A DNA stretch of 64,000 nt from Alphaproteobacteria bacterium (GTDB taxonomy: Bacteria; Pseudomonadota; Alphaproteobacteria; TMED109): NCBI GenBank assembly GCA_022819905.1, contig JAJEGJ010000095.1, positions 62,001 through 126,000 on the forward strand. Direction: 5' to 3'. This document shows, piece by piece, positions 9,398 to 17,818 of this stretch. A program made the position numbers and the translations under genes. The notes under the pieces are model-generated. The model made no database searches and was not told where the DNA came from. It was given only the letters and a program-made list of their open reading frames with translations. The first letter of the stretch is position 1. The number at the start of each line of letters is the position of its first letter.

Positions 9398-9715
9398 ATG
9401 ATCTATTCGGAGCCGCCCGATCCGACGCCGGCGTCGGTCCATCGGGCCAGACTCCCCGAGCCGGTTTCGTCGAAGCGGGACAGCGGTAAGGAGGGCCCGG
9501 CCGACAGCAGCCTGACGCGAGCCGTGCTCCACGACAACGCCCGGGCCAAGAACATGAGCTGGTTGGCGCGCGCGATTGGAGTGGGCCGCGAGGGGATCCA
9601 AAACGGGTTGTCGAAAAACGGCAATTCCGCCTTCGCTACGGTCATGCGGATCACGCGGACATTGGAAACGAAGGTGCGGATCACTGCCTCAAAAACCGCA
9701 ACGGACACCGCAACG
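9398..9715 (+). pseudogene. HigA-like addiction-module antidote remnant without its own stop codon
   Basis: The segment ARAKNMSWLARAIGVGREGIQ followed by LSKNGNSAFATVMRITRTLE matches the helix-turn-helix core of the HigA-type putative addiction module antidote family (pattern ARAKGMS.IAR..GLSRE.LYKALS..GNP.FATVLKV). The N-terminal part (PPDPTPASVHRARLPEPVSS) does not resemble the usual family start, and no stop follows the domain: the frame runs on into the sulfurtransferase gene. No matching HigB/RelE toxin gene is visible. It lies head to head with the broken Phd-VapC gene, so this spot looks like a toxin-antitoxin graveyard. Start and end are approximate. Confidence 0.6.
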
Positions 9716-9838
9716 GGAGCTCTCCGGTGTTCCGCCGCGCCCGGGCGACGCAAGCATGGAAGCAGGCGGAGACGGATACCTACCGTTGCCTGCTGTTACG
9801 ATCCGGGAACTGCTGCAGGCATGACGAGGGAACAGCCG

Positions 9839-10756
9839 ATGCGAAGCGATCTCGGAGAGTGGCGGGAGCCCGCCGCGCTTGTCGAAACCGACGCACTCGA
9901 AGCCGAACTGGCAAGTCCGGATCTTCGAATCGTTGACTGCACCACGTGGCTGCTGCCGGCCGAGCCGGGCGATGATGCTCCCTATCGCGTGGTCCCTGGA
10001 AGCGCCGAATATGAAGCCGGGCACATTCCCGGCGCAGTATTCCTGGACATCCAGGAAACCGCCTCGGATCCGGACACCCGTCTTCGCTTCATGGCGCCAT
10101 CCGCGGCACAGTTTGCGTCGGCAATGGGACGGCTCGGCATCGGAAACAGTTCCCGTGTGGTGCTGTACTCGAACGGCAGCATCATGTGGGCGACTCGGGT
10201 CTGGTGGATGCTGCGGTCGTTCGGTTTCGACGGGGCGTCCGTGCTGGACGGAGGCTTCGGAAAATGGCAGGCCGAGGGCCGCCCGGTCTCGACCGATCAG
10301 GACAGCTATCCCCCAGCTCACTTCGATGCCCGCCCGCAGCCCGGCTTCTTCATCGACCGGGATCATGTGCTCGCGAGGCTCGGCGACCCCGCTGCCACCA
10401 TGGTGAACGCGCTCGCGCCCGAGTTTTTTCTGGGGTCGGGGCCCAGCCGATACGGGCGCCCTGGCCGCATTCCGGGAAGCGTCAGCGTTCCTGCGGCCAG
10501 CCTGCTCGATCCGTCGGACGGAACCTTCGTCTCCCTGGATGAGGCCCGCCGCGCGCACGAGGCGGTCGGCGTGACCCCGGACCGCCATGTGGTCGCCTAC
10601 TGCGGGGGTGGAATCTCCGCGACCGTCGGGTTGTTCCTACTGCACCAGTTGGGATACCCGGACCTGACTCTCTACGACGCGTCGATGGGCGAGTGGGCTC
10701 GGGACCCCGCGCTGCCGATCGAGACGGGCCCTCCGGTAGTACCGACTGAATCGTGA
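9839..10756 (+). CDS. 3-mercaptopyruvate/thiosulfate sulfurtransferase (two rhodanese domains)
   Basis: 305 residues with tandem rhodanese domains. The N-terminal inactive domain has RIVDCTTWLLP, YEAGHIPGAVFLDI and VLYSNGSIMWATRVWWML; the catalytic domain has GRPGRIPGSVSVPAASLLDP and the active loop YCGGGISAT with the nucleophile Cys255. The loop CGGGISA is closer to mercaptopyruvate sulfurtransferases than to classical rhodaneses, but the donor is uncertain. I chose the ATG at 9839 because GAGGGAA precedes it by about 7 bases. The same frame is open upstream to 9368 through the HigA-like remnant, so a much longer fusion could be called by mistake. The cluster suggests no pathway partner. Confidence 0.87.
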   Translation: MRSDLGEWREPAALVETDALEAELASPDLRIVDCTTWLLPAEPGDDAPYRVVPGSAEYEAGHIPGAVFLDIQETASDPDTRLRFMAPSAAQFASAMGRLGIGNSSRVVLYSNGSIMWATRVWWMLRSFGFDGASVLDGGFGKWQAEGRPVSTDQDSYPPAHFDARPQPGFFIDRDHVLARLGDPAATMVNALAPEFFLGSGPSRYGRPGRIPGSVSVPAASLLDPSDGTFVSLDEARRAHEAVGVTPDRHVVAYCGGGISATVGLFLLHQLGYPDLTLYDASMGEWARDPALPIETGPPVVPTES

Positions 10757-10840
10757 TCGCTGGCCGGCCTCTCCAGGTTGGCCGTGCGCCACCTCGCGCA
10801 CTATGGTGACGGCCAACCTTTCGTTTGTTCGGACAGGCAG

Positions 10841-11728
10841 ATGGGTCTCACATTCAAGAAACTGCATCCGTGCTTTGTAGCTGAAGCAAGCCGGGTGGAT
10901 CTTCGTGATGTCCAGGACGACACGGAGCTCGAGGTGATTCGGCAAGCAATGGATCGCTATGCGGTACTCGTCTTCCGCGAGCAGCAGTTCTCGAGTGACG
11001 ATCAGCTTGCATTCGCGACCCGGTTGGACGGCGCACTGCACCGCAAGACCGGCATTAGTGTGCTCCAGCCGAGTCGTTTCGGCGACGAGGCGCTCACGGA
11101 TGTCTCGAACATCGGCGCGGACGGTGAGGTTCTTGACGTCGATGCCCGGCAACGCTCCTACGTCCTTGCCAACCGACTCTGGCACACCGACGCGTCGTTT
11201 CAGGACCCCCGGGGCCGCTATTCCATGCTGGCCGCGCTGGTGGTGCCGTCGGTCGCGGCGGACACCGAGTTTGCCGACATGCGGACCGCCTACGACACGC
11301 TACCGGAAACCAGGAGAGTGGGCCTCGAGGGGCTCCGTGTGCACCACTCGATAGCGTATTCGCGTCAGACCCTGGGCTTCGAGTTTTCCGCAGAAGAGAC
11401 CGACCATCTCAAGGGGGCCACGCACCCCCTGTTGCTGGTCAACCCCCGGAACGGACGGCACTCGCTCTACCTCGCATCCCACGCTTCCCGGATCGTCGAC
11501 CGGCCCGTCGCCGACGGACGCCTGCTGCTCCGGGACCTGATGGAGCACGCCACGCGACCGGAGTTCGTGTATCGCCACTCTTGGCGTGAGGGTGATTTCG
11601 TGATCTGGGACAATCGCGCAACCATGCACCGTGCCCGCCCGTTCGAGGACACCGTCCACCGGCGCGAGATGCGCAGGGTGACGACTCTCGACGTTGGCGA
11701 TCCGTCCAGAGTGGCACAGCCAGTCTAG
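10841..11728 (+). CDS. TauD/TfdA-family Fe(II)/2-oxoglutarate dioxygenase
   Basis: 295 residues. The iron triad is visible as H115-x-D117 (LWHTDASFQDP) and H263 (WDNRATMHRARPF), with the 2-oxoglutarate-binding Arg in the following RREMRRV segment. Length and motif positions closely match TfdA (2,4-dichlorophenoxyacetate dioxygenase) rather than TauD, which also opens with the pattern LHPCFVAEASRVDLR. The enzyme should couple 2-oxoglutarate decarboxylation to hydroxylation of a small acid; the natural substrate is unknown. Start: the ATG at 10841 follows GGACAGG and gives the family's usual N-terminus, whereas an upstream GTG at 10778 would add 21 unrelated residues. The gene stands alone. Confidence 0.88.
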   Translation: MGLTFKKLHPCFVAEASRVDLRDVQDDTELEVIRQAMDRYAVLVFREQQFSSDDQLAFATRLDGALHRKTGISVLQPSRFGDEALTDVSNIGADGEVLDVDARQRSYVLANRLWHTDASFQDPRGRYSMLAALVVPSVAADTEFADMRTAYDTLPETRRVGLEGLRVHHSIAYSRQTLGFEFSAEETDHLKGATHPLLLVNPRNGRHSLYLASHASRIVDRPVADGRLLLRDLMEHATRPEFVYRHSWREGDFVIWDNRATMHRARPFEDTVHRREMRRVTTLDVGDPSRVAQPV

Positions 11729-12010
11729 GCAGCCGGTCCCTCCGCATTCGAGGCGGGCGGGCGCTGACCTGTCGCCGTTCAGCAGCGACCGAAGTCCACT
11801 GCGCGCCACGCGCGCGTGACAGCCTGGACTACGTTTTGGCAGGGCAGACGTCAGCCCTGTCCGGGCGATGACGGAAACCGACAATGACCCGGCACCCGGC
11901 GGAAGGTGCACTGCACGCCTTTCCGCTCGTCAATCCGGCGGTTCAGTGCCATCTCGGCCGGCGGGGTACTCGCGGTACCCCGCCGGGAGCAATGCCGGGA
12001 CTGGCGGGTT

Positions 12011-12604
12011 CTAGAGGTTCTGGCCGCTCACCATTGCGAACAACATCGGCACCGACAGCATCGTGTTCGTCCGCGAGAAGAGCATTGCGGTGCGGGCGGC
12101 AGCAGCCTTCGTGTCGGCGTCCGCCTCGACGAGACCCAGGGCCTTCTGCTGGTTGGGCCAAATCACGAACCAGACGTTGAACCACATGATGATTCCCAGC
12201 CACATGCCGATGCCCAGCAATGTCTGCGAGGCGGTTCCGCCGACGATACCGAGTGTCAGGGTCTCAACGATATAGCCGTTCATCCATGCGAGAATCAGGC
12301 CGGTCACGATCGTGGCCATGGCGCCCCAACGGAACCAGCACAGGGCAAGCGGGGCGATCACCTTGGAAATTGCGGGTTTCTGATCGTCCGGGATTTCCGG
12401 CATGCTGGGAATCTGGACAAAGTTGAAGTACCAGAGCAGGCCGATCCACATTACTCCCGAAATGACGTGCAACCATCTCAGAAAGAAAGCGGGGAACGCG
12501 TCGGCCGAATACCCCATGACCATGTAGTAGAAGATGAAGAGCACGACGGCCAGCACGAAACCGGCGATGACTGTATTCCGAAGAGAAGTGAGAATGGCGG
12601 CCAT
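12011..12604 (-). CDS. PuuD/urate-oxidase-N-like membrane protein lacking the cytochrome c domain
   Basis: 197 residues with about five membrane spans (TVIAGFVLAVVLFIFYYMVM, FLRWLHVISGVMWIGLLWYF, WGAMATIVTGLILAWM, TLLGIGMWLGIIMWFNVWFV and a last span MLSVPMLFAMVSG). The motif RWLHVISGVMWIG is typical of the membrane part of the urate hydroxylase PuuD family. PuuD proper is longer and ends in a c-type cytochrome domain; no CxxCH is present here, so this is the short membrane-only form, whose function is not established. GGGAG lies 7 bases before the ATG. It is isolated, with no purine-degradation genes next to it, although an NCS2 purine permease lies at 42.6-44.4 kb. Confidence 0.75.
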   Translation of the reverse strand: MAAILTSLRNTVIAGFVLAVVLFIFYYMVMGYSADAFPAFFLRWLHVISGVMWIGLLWYFNFVQIPSMPEIPDDQKPAISKVIAPLALCWFRWGAMATIVTGLILAWMNGYIVETLTLGIVGGTASQTLLGIGMWLGIIMWFNVWFVIWPNQQKALGLVEADADTKAAAARTAMLFSRTNTMLSVPMLFAMVSGQNL

Positions 12605-13040
12605 TAGGGACTCCCGCAGACGGTTGCGATAGGCGCGAACTCCCGGCGCTCCGCGCTGCCGTTCGCGGTACGACTATACCAAAGCGCAGATAGCAGCTTG
12701 GGGCGCCAATGCGGGTTGCGGTCCGTCCCGCGGGCGGTGCAGCGTTGAACACGAACACAGAATACGTTGGATAACGCATTGTTTACAAACCAACTATTAC
12801 TGATCAGTCTTTCGCAGCGCATTCGGTGATCCCTTGCCGCCATTCTGGTCAGGCTCCATGCTTGCCGGCGCACAATCCCTTGACCGGCGTTCCGCCATGA
12901 CAGCGCGAACCCGGAGCTAGGGCTTGGTACAGGACGTCTCCGAGGACGCGGCGACAACCAGCGGTACGCGAACCGCGCTAGGGGCGTCGGGCCGCCGGGA
13001 GGCTCCGTGGAGACCCGCCGCGGGGCAGGGCCCCGGGGAG
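12605..13040. other. Intergenic region, no convincing gene
   Basis: 436 bases between two minus-strand genes. It should carry the promoter of the PuuD-like gene; a TATAGT hexamer (minus strand, about 70 bases before the start) could be a -10, without a good -35. A short AT-richer patch lies near 12770-12800. Nothing else seen. Confidence 0.4.
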
Positions 13041-13841
13041 CTACGACGCGGGACTATCCGAAGGTCCGGTGATGCCGAAGTCCGCGAGCCAGCTCAGGCC
13101 GGCTTCAAAGGTGGTGCGGGGACGATACTCGCAGCCGATCCAGCCCGCATACCCGTTCGCGTCGAGCATCCGGAGCAGCTTCACCCCGTCGATCTCGCCG
13201 CCATCCGGTTCGTGCCGTCCAGGTAGTCCCGCGATCTGCACGTGTCGAACCAGCGACCTGAAGCGGGCGTAGGCAGCTTCCACGTCTCCTTCCATGATGC
13301 GGGTGTGATAGAGGTCGAACTGCAGACGGACGTTGTCGCGGGCGACAGCGGTAATGACTTGTTGAGCATGGTGAAGTCTGGAGAGGTGGTACCCGGGCAC
13401 GTCGCGGTCATTCAACGGTTCAATCAGAACGTCAATGTCGAATCGACGGGCTTCTTCAGCCGCATGGCGCAAATTGTCGACAAAGCAGGCGTCACAGGCT
13501 TCCCGTTCCTCGGACCGAAGCCCCGCCATGACATGGATACGTGGGCAGGCGAGCTGCGTTGCATAGTCGAGCGCCTGCCCGAACGCCGAGCGGAAATCAG
13601 CTTGGCGGCCAGGTTGGGCGGCAAGCCCGCGCTCGCCGCTGCCCCAGTCGCCGGGCGGCGTGTTGAGGAGCACCAACTCGACGTCGGCCGCTCGGAGCCA
13701 CCTCTTGAGTTCCGCTGCCGTCCAGTCGTACGGGAACAGGATTTCGATCCCGCGAAATCCTGCGGCACGCACGCGTTCCGCACGCTCCGGAAACGGTTCA
13801 TCCGCGAAGAGCATGGTTACATTGGCGGCTAGGCGCGGCAC
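13041..13841 (-). CDS. hyi: Hydroxypyruvate isomerase
   Basis: 266 residues of xylose-isomerase-like TIM barrel. Diagnostic stretches are LAANVTMLFADEPFPERAERV, GFRGIEILFPYDW, LVLLNTPPGDWGSGERGLAA, IHVMAGL, VLIEPLNDRDVPGYHL (metal Glu), LQFDLYHTRIMEGD (metal Asp/His) and HVQIAGLPGRHEPDGGEID, with the last catalytic Glu in GWIGCEYRP. These fit Hyi, which interconverts hydroxypyruvate and tartronate semialdehyde (glyoxylate/glycerate metabolism, cytosolic). The start is a GTG with GAGGAA 6 bases upstream. No gcl or glxR neighbour is present. It is followed by ~400 bases before the next gene on the same strand. Confidence 0.9.
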   Translation of the reverse strand: MPRLAANVTMLFADEPFPERAERVRAAGFRGIEILFPYDWTAAELKRWLRAADVELVLLNTPPGDWGSGERGLAAQPGRQADFRSAFGQALDYATQLACPRIHVMAGLRSEEREACDACFVDNLRHAAEEARRFDIDVLIEPLNDRDVPGYHLSRLHHAQQVITAVARDNVRLQFDLYHTRIMEGDVEAAYARFRSLVRHVQIAGLPGRHEPDGGEIDGVKLLRMLDANGYAGWIGCEYRPRTTFEAGLSWLADFGITGPSDSPAS

Positions 13842-13874
13842 CGGGGGTTCCTCACTGAGGGATATGGCCAGGTG

Positions 13875-13951
13875 TGGTCGGAGTGGCTGGATTCGAACCA
13901 GCGGCCCCTGCCTCCCGAAGACTGTGCTCTACCAGGCTGAGCTACACTCCG
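13875..13951 (-). tRNA. tRNA-Pro(CGG)
   Basis: Minus-strand cloverleaf of 77 nt including an encoded CCA. The acceptor stem is CGGAGTG/CACTCCG, the D-arm is TAGCTCAGCCTGGTAGAGC, the anticodon loop is TTCGGGA (anticodon CGG) and the T-loop is GGTTCGAATCC. It starts with C as tRNA-Pro does. It lies between hyi and ispB, all on the minus strand. Confidence 0.95.
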
Positions 13952-14039
13952 CAGCTTCCGGCCAGCATATAGCCCGTCCAACGGCGTGGGCGCAATCCTG
14001 CGGCCGCACGACGATCGAACCAGCGGTCGGTGAAATCGG

Positions 14040-15053
14040 TTACTGCTTGCGGCTGCAGGCCAGACCCGCCAGGTCAGCAAGTGCATCGCGGGACGGGCTG
14101 GGGGGCAGGACGTCAAGCGCGGCAATGGCATTGTCACTGCAGACGACTGCCCGCTCCTGCGTCAGGGCAACGGTACCTCGACAGCGGATGATCCGGCACG
14201 CTTCGGCGAAGTCGCCGGGCGCCTGCTGTCCCTTTCCCAGTGTCCGATCCCAGAAATCGCGCTCGCGCTGGTCGGCCTGCGCATAGGCAATGATGACGGG
14301 CAGGGTGAGGCGGCCTTCGCGGAAATCACCACCGGTGGGTTTGCCGGTCTCGTGCGATTCGCCCAGGTAGTCCAGGGCGTCGTCCGTCAGTTGAAACGCG
14401 GTCCCGACCTGGTCGCCGTAGCGGTCAAGCCCGGCAAGCACGTCGGGGCCGCATTCAACCAGGTGCCCGCCGACGGCGGCGGCAGCAGCGAACAGTTGTG
14501 CAGTCTTGGCCCGGACCACTTCCAAATACTCGTCCTCCGTCGTCGTCGTTTTGCCGGTCGTGACAAGCTGCAGTACTTCGCCCTGAACGATGACGGCAGC
14601 GGCGTTGGACAACAGGCGCAGAACCGGCAAGGACCCGTCGGCGACCATCAGACGGAACGCCTGGCTGAACAGGAAATCGCCCACCAGGACGCTGGCGGCG
14701 TTACCCCAAATGGCGTTCGCAGACTTGAGCCCCCGGCGTTCCAGGCTGTTGTCGACGACATCGTCGTGCAGGAGGGTCGCGGTATGAATGAACTCGATGA
14801 CTGCCGCCAACCCGATATGGCGGTTGCCCTGGTAACCTGCGGCGCGGGCGCCGAGCAGCGTGACAAGGGGCCGTATACGCTTCCCGCCGGCATCGGTCAC
14901 GTGCCTGGCAAGTTCCGGAATCAGTGCGACGGAACTGGCCAGATTCGCATTGATCGTGCGGTCGACGCGAGCGAGATCCTCCGCGACCAGCGCCTTCACC
15001 GCGGCAAGACTTGACTGGTCGGCCCGGCGTTCGCCTCCGCTCGCTGCATTCAC
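14040..15053 (-). CDS. ispB: Octaprenyl/polyprenyl diphosphate synthase
   Basis: 337 residues, trans-type prenyltransferase. The first aspartate-rich motif is HDDVVD (D97-D101) in FIHTATLLHDDVVDNSLERR, the second is TDDALDYLG; GGKRIRPLVTLLGA binds isopentenyl diphosphate. It makes the polyprenyl tail of ubiquinone. The start is a GTG with GGAGGT 7 bases upstream. In related genomes ispB is recalled next to the DUF2007-S49-glyQS block on the opposite strand; here the two are ~5.5 kb apart, separated by the quinoprotein island. Confidence 0.93.
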   Translation of the reverse strand: MNAASGGERRADQSSLAAVKALVAEDLARVDRTINANLASSVALIPELARHVTDAGGKRIRPLVTLLGARAAGYQGNRHIGLAAVIEFIHTATLLHDDVVDNSLERRGLKSANAIWGNAASVLVGDFLFSQAFRLMVADGSLPVLRLLSNAAAVIVQGEVLQLVTTGKTTTTEDEYLEVVRAKTAQLFAAAAAVGGHLVECGPDVLAGLDRYGDQVGTAFQLTDDALDYLGESHETGKPTGGDFREGRLTLPVIIAYAQADQRERDFWDRTLGKGQQAPGDFAEACRIIRCRGTVALTQERAVVCSDNAIAALDVLPPSPSRDALADLAGLACSRKQ

Positions 15054-15811
15054 GACGTGACCTCCACGCCTCCGTGCTAGCGCGCGGAACCGTCCGGTTC
15101 CAGCATAGGGAGGGGCTCAGGAAAGGGCCAACATCCCGTCAACTACAGCGAGAACGTTACGTGCATATGCAGTTCGGCGACACGGCCGGGGTGGGTGCCG
15201 AAGCATATTCGCTTGCCGCGTCTCTCGGCCTGCCAGCTTGGGCGCGGAACGCTCGCGTAGCGGAACGCCCGGCAACGATGCACGAGCCCTCCTGTCCAGA
15301 GCGGTCTGCCCCGCTGGTGCGAGCGATGCACGTTCTTCCGGAGCAACGCTACGCCGGCTGCGCGGGCGGGAGATCAGGGCGGCCGTCCAGCAGCGACCGG
15401 CGTTGCATCCGCGCGGCCGAGGTTGCCAGTAAGCGGCCCCGCGAACTGGGTCCCTGCCTGGCGATCTCGCCCGCGTATTGGCGGGCGGGAACTCGCGAGC
15501 CCGCGGCTTCGAATGACGGGACGGACAGCTGGAATCTGGTCCCGCAGTGCTGGTGTTTGGAACGTGCAACCATCGGTTGCAGCGCAGGAAGCGGCGGGAT
15601 TCGCCGGTGCACGGCTTCAATGCTAGCATCCTCGCCGATGCCAGCGTCTGCTAGCGGCTGTTGGCGTCGGTCCGGGATGTCCCGGATCAAGTGGATGTGG
15701 CGGTCCGATGCGGAACGCCGGGCTGGAATGGAGACGCGTGCTCGTTCACGCGTCTAAATCTTTCAGACCCCGGTGCAAGCGGCGGCCGGCACCGAATTGG
15801 GAGGAGCCTTT
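15054..15811. other. Long intergenic region upstream of the PQQ dehydrogenase
   Basis: 758 bases between divergent ispB and the PQQ dehydrogenase gene. Open frames on both strands here are Arg/Pro/Ala-rich and match nothing I know. The last ~80 bases contain a perfect hairpin (15732-15755). The rest could hold a small RNA or long leader but shows no recognisable structure by eye. Confidence 0.4.
15732..15755 (+). promoter_or_regulatory. Perfect 9-bp stem-loop in the PQQ dehydrogenase leader
   Basis: AGACGCGTG and CACGCGTCT form a perfect inverted repeat around a 6-base loop (CTCGTT), ending 56 bases before the dehydrogenase ATG. Only a weak T-run follows (AAATCTTTC). It could be a 5'-UTR stabiliser, an operator, or a terminator isolating the gene from upstream transcription. 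Confidence 0.5.
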
Positions 15812-17638
15812 ATGAGGTTCGAGAGATTGGGCAGCTTGCGCCCACTTGCCGTTGGAGCAATTGGCGCGGCATTGCTCGCCGGTACCGCGCTTGCCGGCAA
15901 CGTTACCCATGACCGTCTGGTCAATAGCGAGACCGAGCCGGAAAACTGGATCAACCATCACGGCAACTACGAGGCCCACCGTTTCTCGGGTCTCCGCGAA
16001 ATCAACAAGGACACCGTCGGCGATCTGAAGGTCGCGTTTACCTACGCCATGGGCAGCATCCAGGGCGGCGGCACGGACCCGGTGGTGTTCCCGTTCGCGG
16101 GTCTCGAAGGCACAACGATTGCCGAGGACGGATTCCTTTACCTGACCACTGGTTGGGGAGTGGTGACCAAGCTCGACGTGCGTGGTGGCAAGCCAATCAC
16201 GGTGTGGCGGTCGGACCCTGAGCCCGACAAGGACTGGGCACCGAGCGTGCTGTGCTGCGGCATCAACAACCGCGGCGTGGCGCTGCACAGCAACATGGTG
16301 TTGTCGCCGGTCATCGACGGTCGCATTCGCGCCCTGAACAAGACCGACGGAAGCTTGATCTGGGAGGCTCAGGTTGCTGACCCGGGCATCGCGGAGACCA
16401 TCACCGGCGCGCCGCTGATCGTCAGAGACACGGTGGTGACCGGCATGGCCGGCGCCGAGTTCGGTGTCCGCGGCTGGATTGCTGCGCTGGACATCAACAC
16501 CGGCGAGGAAATCTGGCGCACCCATACCATTCCTGGGCCGGGTGAGCCTGGCCACGAGACGTGGAAGGACGACTACGGTGCATGGAAGACCGGTGGTGGT
16601 TCGACTTGGGTGACCGGTTCGTACGATCCCGAGCTTGACATCATCGTCTGGGGCACCGCCAACCCGGGTCCGGACTGGGACAACGCCTACCGTCCCGGCG
16701 ACAACCTCTGGACCGACAGCACCATCGCGGTCAACGCGACGACAGGTGAATTCCTGTGGGGCTTCCAGCACACGCCGAACGACCCGTACGACTACGACTC
16801 GATCGCGGAGAACACGTTCGTTGACACCGTGATCAACGGCCAGTTCGTGCGCGCGACCCTGCACGCCAACCGCAACGGTTACGCCTACGCGCTCGACCGA
16901 GCGACCGGCGAGTACGTCTGGGGCACGCAGTTCGTCAAGAAGCTGAACTGGACGGACGGTCTCGATGAGAACGGCCGGCCCAACGCGTACGACCCGAACG
17001 TGGACGTTCAGCAGTACAACCCTGGTACGGCGGCACACCGCGGTGACTTGACCGAAGTCGGCGCGCGCAGCGAGATCGAAGGCATTTCCTGCCCGGCGCA
17101 CACCGGCGGGAAGAACTGGCCTCCGACCTCCTACAGCCCGCACACCGGCCTGTACTACATTCCGGTAATCGAGAGCTGCAACAAGGCGTTTGCCGCGGTT
17201 TCTCCGAAGAACTTCGACCCGTCAACGCGGCAGTGGTTCCTCGGCGGAGCGCCGTACTTCACCTTCGATGACCCGCGCTCGGGCCGGATCACCGGCAGCG
17301 TGACGGCGATCGACGTGTCGACCGGCGTGGTCGTGCGCAAGTGGGAGACCGAGTTCCCGATGCTGGGCGGCATTCTGTCGACAGCCGGCGGCTTGGTGTT
17401 CACCGGCACGGCTGATGGTGCCGTGGTCGCGCTCGACGACACCACGCTCGAGGAGCTGTGGCGCTTCGAGACCGGTTCGTCGATCAACGCACCGCCAATG
17501 ACGTACGAGGCTGACGGCAAGCAGTACATTGCCATTCAGGTCGGCCTGGGCGGCGCCTGGCCGCAGTGGTTCACCGACTCGACGCCCGAGTTGAAGGCCG
17601 CTGTACCGAGCAACGTCCTGTACGTGTTCGCGCTCTAA
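15812..17638 (+). CDS. PQQ-dependent alcohol dehydrogenase with lanthanide-type DYD motif (XoxF/ExaF-like)
   Basis: 608 residues, periplasmic eight-bladed quinoprotein. A signal peptide (PLAVGAIGAALLAGTALAG) precedes the beta-propeller. The vicinal disulfide is C148-C149 (APSVLCCGINNRG); metal ligands fit E216 (MAGAEFGVRGW) and N284 (GTANPGPDWDN); the catalytic Asp is D327 and an extra Asp sits two residues on at D329 (PNDPYDYDSIAEN). In methanol dehydrogenases Ca-type MxaF has Ala at that place, while lanthanide-dependent XoxF has Asp. The enzyme therefore probably oxidises a primary alcohol with PQQ and a lanthanide; the alcohol is not certain. GGGAGGAG lies just upstream of the ATG, which was preferred over 15773. 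It is followed by a strong terminator and a c-type cytochrome gene. Confidence 0.9.
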   Translation: MRFERLGSLRPLAVGAIGAALLAGTALAGNVTHDRLVNSETEPENWINHHGNYEAHRFSGLREINKDTVGDLKVAFTYAMGSIQGGGTDPVVFPFAGLEGTTIAEDGFLYLTTGWGVVTKLDVRGGKPITVWRSDPEPDKDWAPSVLCCGINNRGVALHSNMVLSPVIDGRIRALNKTDGSLIWEAQVADPGIAETITGAPLIVRDTVVTGMAGAEFGVRGWIAALDINTGEEIWRTHTIPGPGEPGHETWKDDYGAWKTGGGSTWVTGSYDPELDIIVWGTANPGPDWDNAYRPGDNLWTDSTIAVNATTGEFLWGFQHTPNDPYDYDSIAENTFVDTVINGQFVRATLHANRNGYAYALDRATGEYVWGTQFVKKLNWTDGLDENGRPNAYDPNVDVQQYNPGTAAHRGDLTEVGARSEIEGISCPAHTGGKNWPPTSYSPHTGLYYIPVIESCNKAFAAVSPKNFDPSTRQWFLGGAPYFTFDDPRSGRITGSVTAIDVSTGVVVRKWETEFPMLGGILSTAGGLVFTGTADGAVVALDDTTLEELWRFETGSSINAPPMTYEADGKQYIAIQVGLGGAWPQWFTDSTPELKAAVPSNVLYVFAL

Positions 17639-17652
17639 ACAGCGTATTTCGA

Positions 17653-17690
17653 TGCGGGCCGGCCGCTTGCGGCCGGCCCGCACTTTGTTT
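17653..17690 (+). terminator. Rho-independent terminator after the PQQ dehydrogenase
   Basis: A perfect 14-bp inverted repeat (TGCGGGCCGGCCGC / GCGGCCGGCCCGCA) with a 2-base gap, followed by the T-rich CTTTGTTT. It starts 15 bases after the stop codon, so the cytochrome gene downstream either has its own promoter or receives read-through. Confidence 0.85.
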
Positions 17691-17818
17691 CTCCGGGCGC
17701 GACTGGTCGATCCAGACCCCGATGGTGACGCGTCTCAGAAATTGATCTGACCAAGCAAAGCGTCGCAGAGAAGCGTCTTACACAGGCCCGGCTCCGTCAG
17801 TAGGCCGGATTTCTTGAC

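Noticed and set aside
9368..10756. A single 462-residue sulfurtransferase starting at 9368
   Set aside because: A strong Shine-Dalgarno at 9826-9832 and the sulfurtransferase's natural N-terminus support a start at 9839. The upstream part belongs to an HigA-like remnant.
15117..15629. Minus-strand 170-codon open frame upstream of the PQQ dehydrogenase
   Set aside because: Very rich in Arg, Pro and Ala, without domains, and typical of chance frames in high-GC DNA.
15746..17143. Minus-strand 465-codon open frame across the PQQ dehydrogenase
   Set aside because: An antisense shadow of a strongly recognised plus-strand gene.
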